A stretch of DNA of 8,169 nt from Vitreoscilla sp. (lineage in GTDB: Bacteria; Pseudomonadota; Gammaproteobacteria; Burkholderiales; Burkholderiaceae). Below the pieces are notes generated by a model. The model did no database searches. It saw nothing but the letters and a program-made list of their open reading frames with translations, and was not told the origin of the DNA. The stretch is taken from positions 1 to 8,169 of the forward strand of contig JACMOG010000829.1 in assembly GCA_014378125.1 (NCBI GenBank), read 5' to 3'. Position 1 is the first letter of the stretch; every line of letters begins with the position of its first letter. Made by a program: the position numbers and the translations under genes. Shown here piece after piece: positions 5,847 through 8,169 of the stretch.

Positions 5847-7427
5847 ATGAACCACAACGACACCCGCAAGGCCTGGCTCATCGGCGGAGGCATCGGCGGC
5901 CTCGCGGCGGCGGCCTTCATGGTCCGCGACGGCGGCATGCGGGGGAGCAACATCACGATCCTCGAGGCGCTGGCCATGCCCGGTGGCAGCCTGGACGGCG
6001 GGGGCGACGCCGAGCAGGGCTACACGCTGCGCGGCGGCCGCATGCTCACCACCGACAACTACGAGTGCACCTGGGACCTGTTCCGCACCATCCCGTCGCT
6101 GGGAGTGCCGGGGCAGAACGTGGTCGACGAGATCCTGGCGTTCAACGCGCGCAATCCGTCCCACTCGCAGGCGCGGTTGGTGGACCGCAACCGGCATCGC
6201 GTCGACGTGAAGTCGATGGGCTTCACGCTCGCCGACCGGCTCGAGCTGCTCAAGATCACCGAGACCAGCGAGGAGAAGCTGGGCACCGACGCCATCACCG
6301 ACTGGCTGTCGCCCGGCTTCTTCGAGACGAAGTTCTGGTTCATGTGGGCCACCACCTTCGCGTTCCAGCCCTGGCACAGCGCGGTGGAGTTCAAGCGTTA
6401 CCTGCATCGCTTCATGATGGAGTTCTCGCGCATCGAGACGCTGGCCGGCGTCAAGCGCACCGTCTACAACCAGTACGACTCGTTCGTGCGGCCGCTGGTC
6501 GCGTGGCTGGAGAAGCAGGGCGTGCAGGTGCGCACCGGCTGCCGCGTCACCGACATCGACATCGCCACCGCGGGCGGCAAGCATACGGTGACGGGTATCA
6601 AAAGCGAGACCGAGGGCCGGACGATGAGCATCGAGGTCGCGCCGTCCGACCTCGTCTTCTTCACCAACGCCTCGATGACCGACGCGTCCAGCTACGGCTC
6701 GATGACCAGCGCGCCGCCGCGCCTCACCAAGGCCGACAGCCAGGGCTGGACGCTGTGGGAGAAGATCGCCGAAGGCCGGCCCGACTTCGGGCGCCCGGCC
6801 ACGTTCAACTCGAGCATCCCCGAGTCGTGGTGGGAGTCGTACACCGTCACGCTGAAAGACCCCGCGTTCTTCGACAGGATGGAGAAGTTCAGCGGCAACC
6901 GCGCGGGCACCGGCGGCCTGGTGACGTTCAAGGATTCGCGCTGGCTGATGTCCATCGTGCTGGCGCACCAGCCCCATTTCGCGGGCCAGCCCGCGGGCGT
7001 CCAGGTGTTCTGGGGCTATGCGCTGCATCCGGACCGCGTGGGCGACTTCGTGCCCAGGACCATGGCCGACTGCACGGGCGAGGAGATCCTGCGCGAGCTG
7101 TGCGGCCACCTCAACTTCGACGTCGACGAGGTGTTCGCCAGCGCCAACTGCATTCCGTGCCGGATGCCCTACATCACGAGCATGTTCATGCCGCGCGCGA
7201 AGAGCGACCGGCCGCTGCCGGTGCCGCCCAGCTCGGTGAACCTGGCCTTCGCGAGCCAGTTCTGCGAGATCGCCGACGACGTGGTGTTCACGGTGGAGTA
7301 TTCGGTGCGCGCCGCGCAGATGGCGGTCTACCAACTGCTTCAGGTCGACCGGCCGGTGCCGCCGGTGACGCCACACGACCAGTCGCTGAAGGTGAAGTTC
7401 GATGCGCTGGTGAAGGCGTTCGAGTAG
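5847..7427 (+). CDS. ohyA: FAD-dependent oleate hydratase (MCRA/OhyA family)
   Basis: The 526-residue flavoprotein adds water to the cis-9 double bond of oleic and related free fatty acids, giving 10-hydroxy acids (EC 4.2.1.53). FAD has a structural role, and family enzymes are cytosolic or peripherally membrane-bound. The FAD-binding GGGIGGLAAAAF starts at residue 13, with Glu40 ending the second strand of the Rossmann fold. The active-site loop reads RGGRMLTTDNYECTWDLF (62-79). Glu73 lines up with the water-activating glutamate of characterised enzymes. Tyr185 in EFKRYLHRFM may be the catalytic tyrosine, though I aligned this from memory. Other family blocks are FAFQPWHSAVEF, YNQYDSF, PCRMPYITSMFMPR and LAFASQFCEIADDVVFTVEYSVRAAQ. 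The loop has GGRML where many members have GGREM, and the protein is shorter than the common 560-650 residues, fitting a shorter subfamily. ATG 5847 has AGGGA at 5838-5842; an in-frame extension to 5757 lacks support. It appears monocistronic. Confidence 0.93.
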   Translation: MNHNDTRKAWLIGGGIGGLAAAAFMVRDGGMRGSNITILEALAMPGGSLDGGGDAEQGYTLRGGRMLTTDNYECTWDLFRTIPSLGVPGQNVVDEILAFNARNPSHSQARLVDRNRHRVDVKSMGFTLADRLELLKITETSEEKLGTDAITDWLSPGFFETKFWFMWATTFAFQPWHSAVEFKRYLHRFMMEFSRIETLAGVKRTVYNQYDSFVRPLVAWLEKQGVQVRTGCRVTDIDIATAGGKHTVTGIKSETEGRTMSIEVAPSDLVFFTNASMTDASSYGSMTSAPPRLTKADSQGWTLWEKIAEGRPDFGRPATFNSSIPESWWESYTVTLKDPAFFDRMEKFSGNRAGTGGLVTFKDSRWLMSIVLAHQPHFAGQPAGVQVFWGYALHPDRVGDFVPRTMADCTGEEILRELCGHLNFDVDEVFASANCIPCRMPYITSMFMPRAKSDRPLPVPPSSVNLAFASQFCEIADDVVFTVEYSVRAAQMAVYQLLQVDRPVPPVTPHDQSLKVKFDALVKAFE

Positions 7428-7550
7428 ATGCGGGAGGCCGTTCCGCTGTTTGCTTCGGTTCTGAAGCGAGGTGGGACGCTTCGCGCGGGGCGGGTGCCCG
7501 CGCTGCGGAGCGACTGGCATGCACTTGGCTCGACTTCGCACGTGCGCCTT

Positions 7551-7575
7551 GAATCCGGCCTGGACGGCCGGATTC
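7551..7575. repeat. Perfect 10-bp inverted repeat with 5-base loop
   Basis: GAATCCGGCC at 7551-7560 and GGCCGGATTC at 7566-7575 flank TGGAC. It lies 124 bases after the ohyA stop with no T-tract on either side. It may act as a 3' stem-loop of the ohyA message or be part of a dispersed repeat. Confidence 0.55.
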
Positions 7576-7911
7576 CGAGGGCGTTCGCTGAAATTCGTCC
7601 GCGCGGCGTTGGCGGGTCGCGTTCGGCGGCTTCGTATGCGCGCCCGCGATGCCCTCGATGGCCCGGTGCTGCGTCTCGCCAAGTACACGCCCGCCGCACC
7701 GCTGGTTCACCCAGGTGGTTGGGACAAATTCGGTTCCCCATTTTTGTTGTTTGGTCTGGCAACGTCGGGCCTTCGAGGCCGCGACGCTGCCCGCGGCCGG
7801 CGCCACCGCAGGTCGCCGGGCTTGACGCGAATGGCGGGCCGCGCTGCAGGCGCTACTTCTCGTGAATGACGAAGGCGGCGTCACCTCGCCGAGGACGCCC
7901 CCCAGCATCGA

Positions 7912-8006
7912 TCCCGCCCACCCCGCCCACCCCGCCCACCCCGCCCCCCCCACCCCGCCCATCTGGCCCATCTGGCCCATCTGGCCCGTCCCGCTCATCC
8001 CACCCA
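7912..8006. repeat. 9-bp tandem repeat tract
   Basis: About ten degenerate 9-base units run head to tail. One TCCCGCCCA unit and two CCCCGCCCA units are followed by CCCCGCCCC, a 5-base partial (CCCCA) and another CCCCGCCCA. Then come TCTGGCCCA twice, TCTGGCCCG, TCCCGCTCA and TCCCACCCA. The plus strand of the first part is almost pure pyrimidine with isolated G. Variants are clustered (all CCCCG units, then all TCTGG units), which points to growth by local slippage. Confidence 0.85.
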
Positions 8007-8075
8007 TCCGGTCATCCGGTCATCCGGTGATGCGGTGATGCGGTGATGCGGTGATGCGGTGATGCGGTCATCCTG
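8004..8075. repeat. 8-bp tandem repeat tract with an inverted core
   Basis: Nine 8-base units are adjacent: CCATCCGG, TCATCCGG twice (8012-8027), TGATGCGG five times without error (8028-8067), then TCATCCTG (8068-8075). CATC in the first type becomes its reverse complement GATG in the second, with the flanking T and CGG kept. It directly continues the 9-bp tract, so the period changes from nine to eight at about 8006. Confidence 0.88.
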
Positions 8076-8091
8076 CGCGCAGTCGCAGGAT
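8070..8091. repeat. 8-bp inverted repeat at the end of the tandem tract
   Basis: ATCCTGCG at 8070-8077 pairs with CGCAGGAT at 8084-8091 around a 6-base loop. No T-tract follows on the plus strand. It overlaps the last, degenerate 8-bp unit. Confidence 0.45.
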
Positions 8092-8101
8092 CCACGCACG
8101 C

Positions 8102-8115
8102 AGACAACGTTGTCT
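8102..8115. promoter_or_regulatory. Operator-like perfect palindrome (LacI/GalR-family style)
   Basis: AGACAACGTTGTCT is a perfect 14-bp palindrome with a central CG step, a layout common to operators of LacI/GalR-family regulators. It lies 49 bases before a possible ATG at 8165, where an operator is expected. AGGA at 8150-8153 or GGGGA at 8158-8162 could be the ribosome binding site. The gene itself is outside the window, so both the target and regulator class are inferred. Confidence 0.45.
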
Positions 8116-8169
8116 CAGGCGTAGATTCCGCGGCTTCGCGCGGTACGACAGGACAGCGGGGACGATGCC

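Larger units (their letters stand above)
7428..8164. other. Long gene-free region after ohyA
   Basis: No reading frame here has recognisable domains, a ribosome binding site and consistent codon bias together. Frames open on both strands (for example 7428-7865 plus and 7288-8007 minus) are rich in Arg, Pro, Gly and Ala, as expected of chance frames in GC-rich DNA. The minus one runs over the ohyA 3' end and the tandem repeats. Within the region are a 10-bp hairpin (7551-7575), an AT-rich island (about 7725-7755), 9-bp and 8-bp tandem repeats (7912-8075), a second hairpin (8070-8091) and a palindrome (8102-8115). A relic of a degraded gene or a dispersed intergenic repeat cannot be excluded. 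Confidence 0.6.

Noticed and set aside
4973..5977. N-terminal extension of the methyltransferase frame
   Set aside because: It runs antisense through the secreted-protein gene, and the real start is fixed by AGGAG before GTG 4972.
7428..7865. 145-codon plus-strand frame starting right after ohyA
   Set aside because: The product is rich in Arg, Pro, Ser and Gly with no recognisable motif. Another plus-strand frame over the same bases is equally open, as expected by chance at this GC content.
7288..8007. Minus-strand frame encoding GQM and GWA triplet repeats
   Set aside because: The peptide repeats are just the 9-bp tandem DNA repeat translated. The frame runs over the ohyA 3' end and has no domain or clear ribosome binding site.
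7912..8075. CRISPR array
   Set aside because: Units are 8-9 bases with no spacers between them; this is a simple tandem repeat.

Overview
The window is about 70% GC with strong G/C bias at third codon positions. Its gene families (LivK-type binding protein coupled to paaZ, a YbjJ-like MFS carrier, a small Cys-rich protein and an oleate hydratase) suggest a betaproteobacterium of the order Burkholderiales, probably near Comamonadaceae or Sphaerotilaceae. This placement is inferred from composition and family content. No rRNA, tRNA, CRISPR array, transposase or phage gene was seen.

Layout. Positions 1-2372 (+) hold the 3' end of an ABC-transporter substrate-binding protein gene, followed 2 bases later by a full-length paaZ, the bifunctional ring-opening enzyme of aerobic phenylacetyl-CoA breakdown. 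The pair looks like the end of an operon joining aromatic-acid uptake and catabolism. A 203-base gap (2373-2575) holds a near-consensus sigma-54 promoter and a weaker extended -10 promoter. Both point at a 76-residue four-cysteine protein of unknown function (2576-2806), which is closed by a strong intrinsic terminator. A variant two-cluster ferredoxin (2891-3196) starts 7 bases after the terminator T-tract, with no ribosome binding site. It is followed 4 bases later by an MFS transporter (3201-4367).

The MFS gene runs tail to tail into a minus-strand class I methyltransferase (4364-4972), and the two stop codons overlap. Divergent from the methyltransferase is a secreted four-cysteine protein of unknown function (5081-5743). 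Next comes an FAD-dependent oleate hydratase (5847-7427), which adds water to unsaturated fatty acids. The last 740 bases have no credible gene. They contain a perfect hairpin, an AT-rich island, a striking run of 9-bp then 8-bp tandem repeats, and a perfect 14-bp operator-like palindrome about 50 bases before a possible gene start at the window edge.

Working together. Only the binding protein/paaZ pair and the ferredoxin/MFS pair show operon-like spacing. The other genes look like single units. The window is mostly ordinary chromosome. The parts most worth a second look are the sigma-54 site before the Cys-rich protein, the Lys-for-Cys ferredoxin next to a terminator, the variant active-site loop of the oleate hydratase, and the repeat/palindrome tract at the right end.
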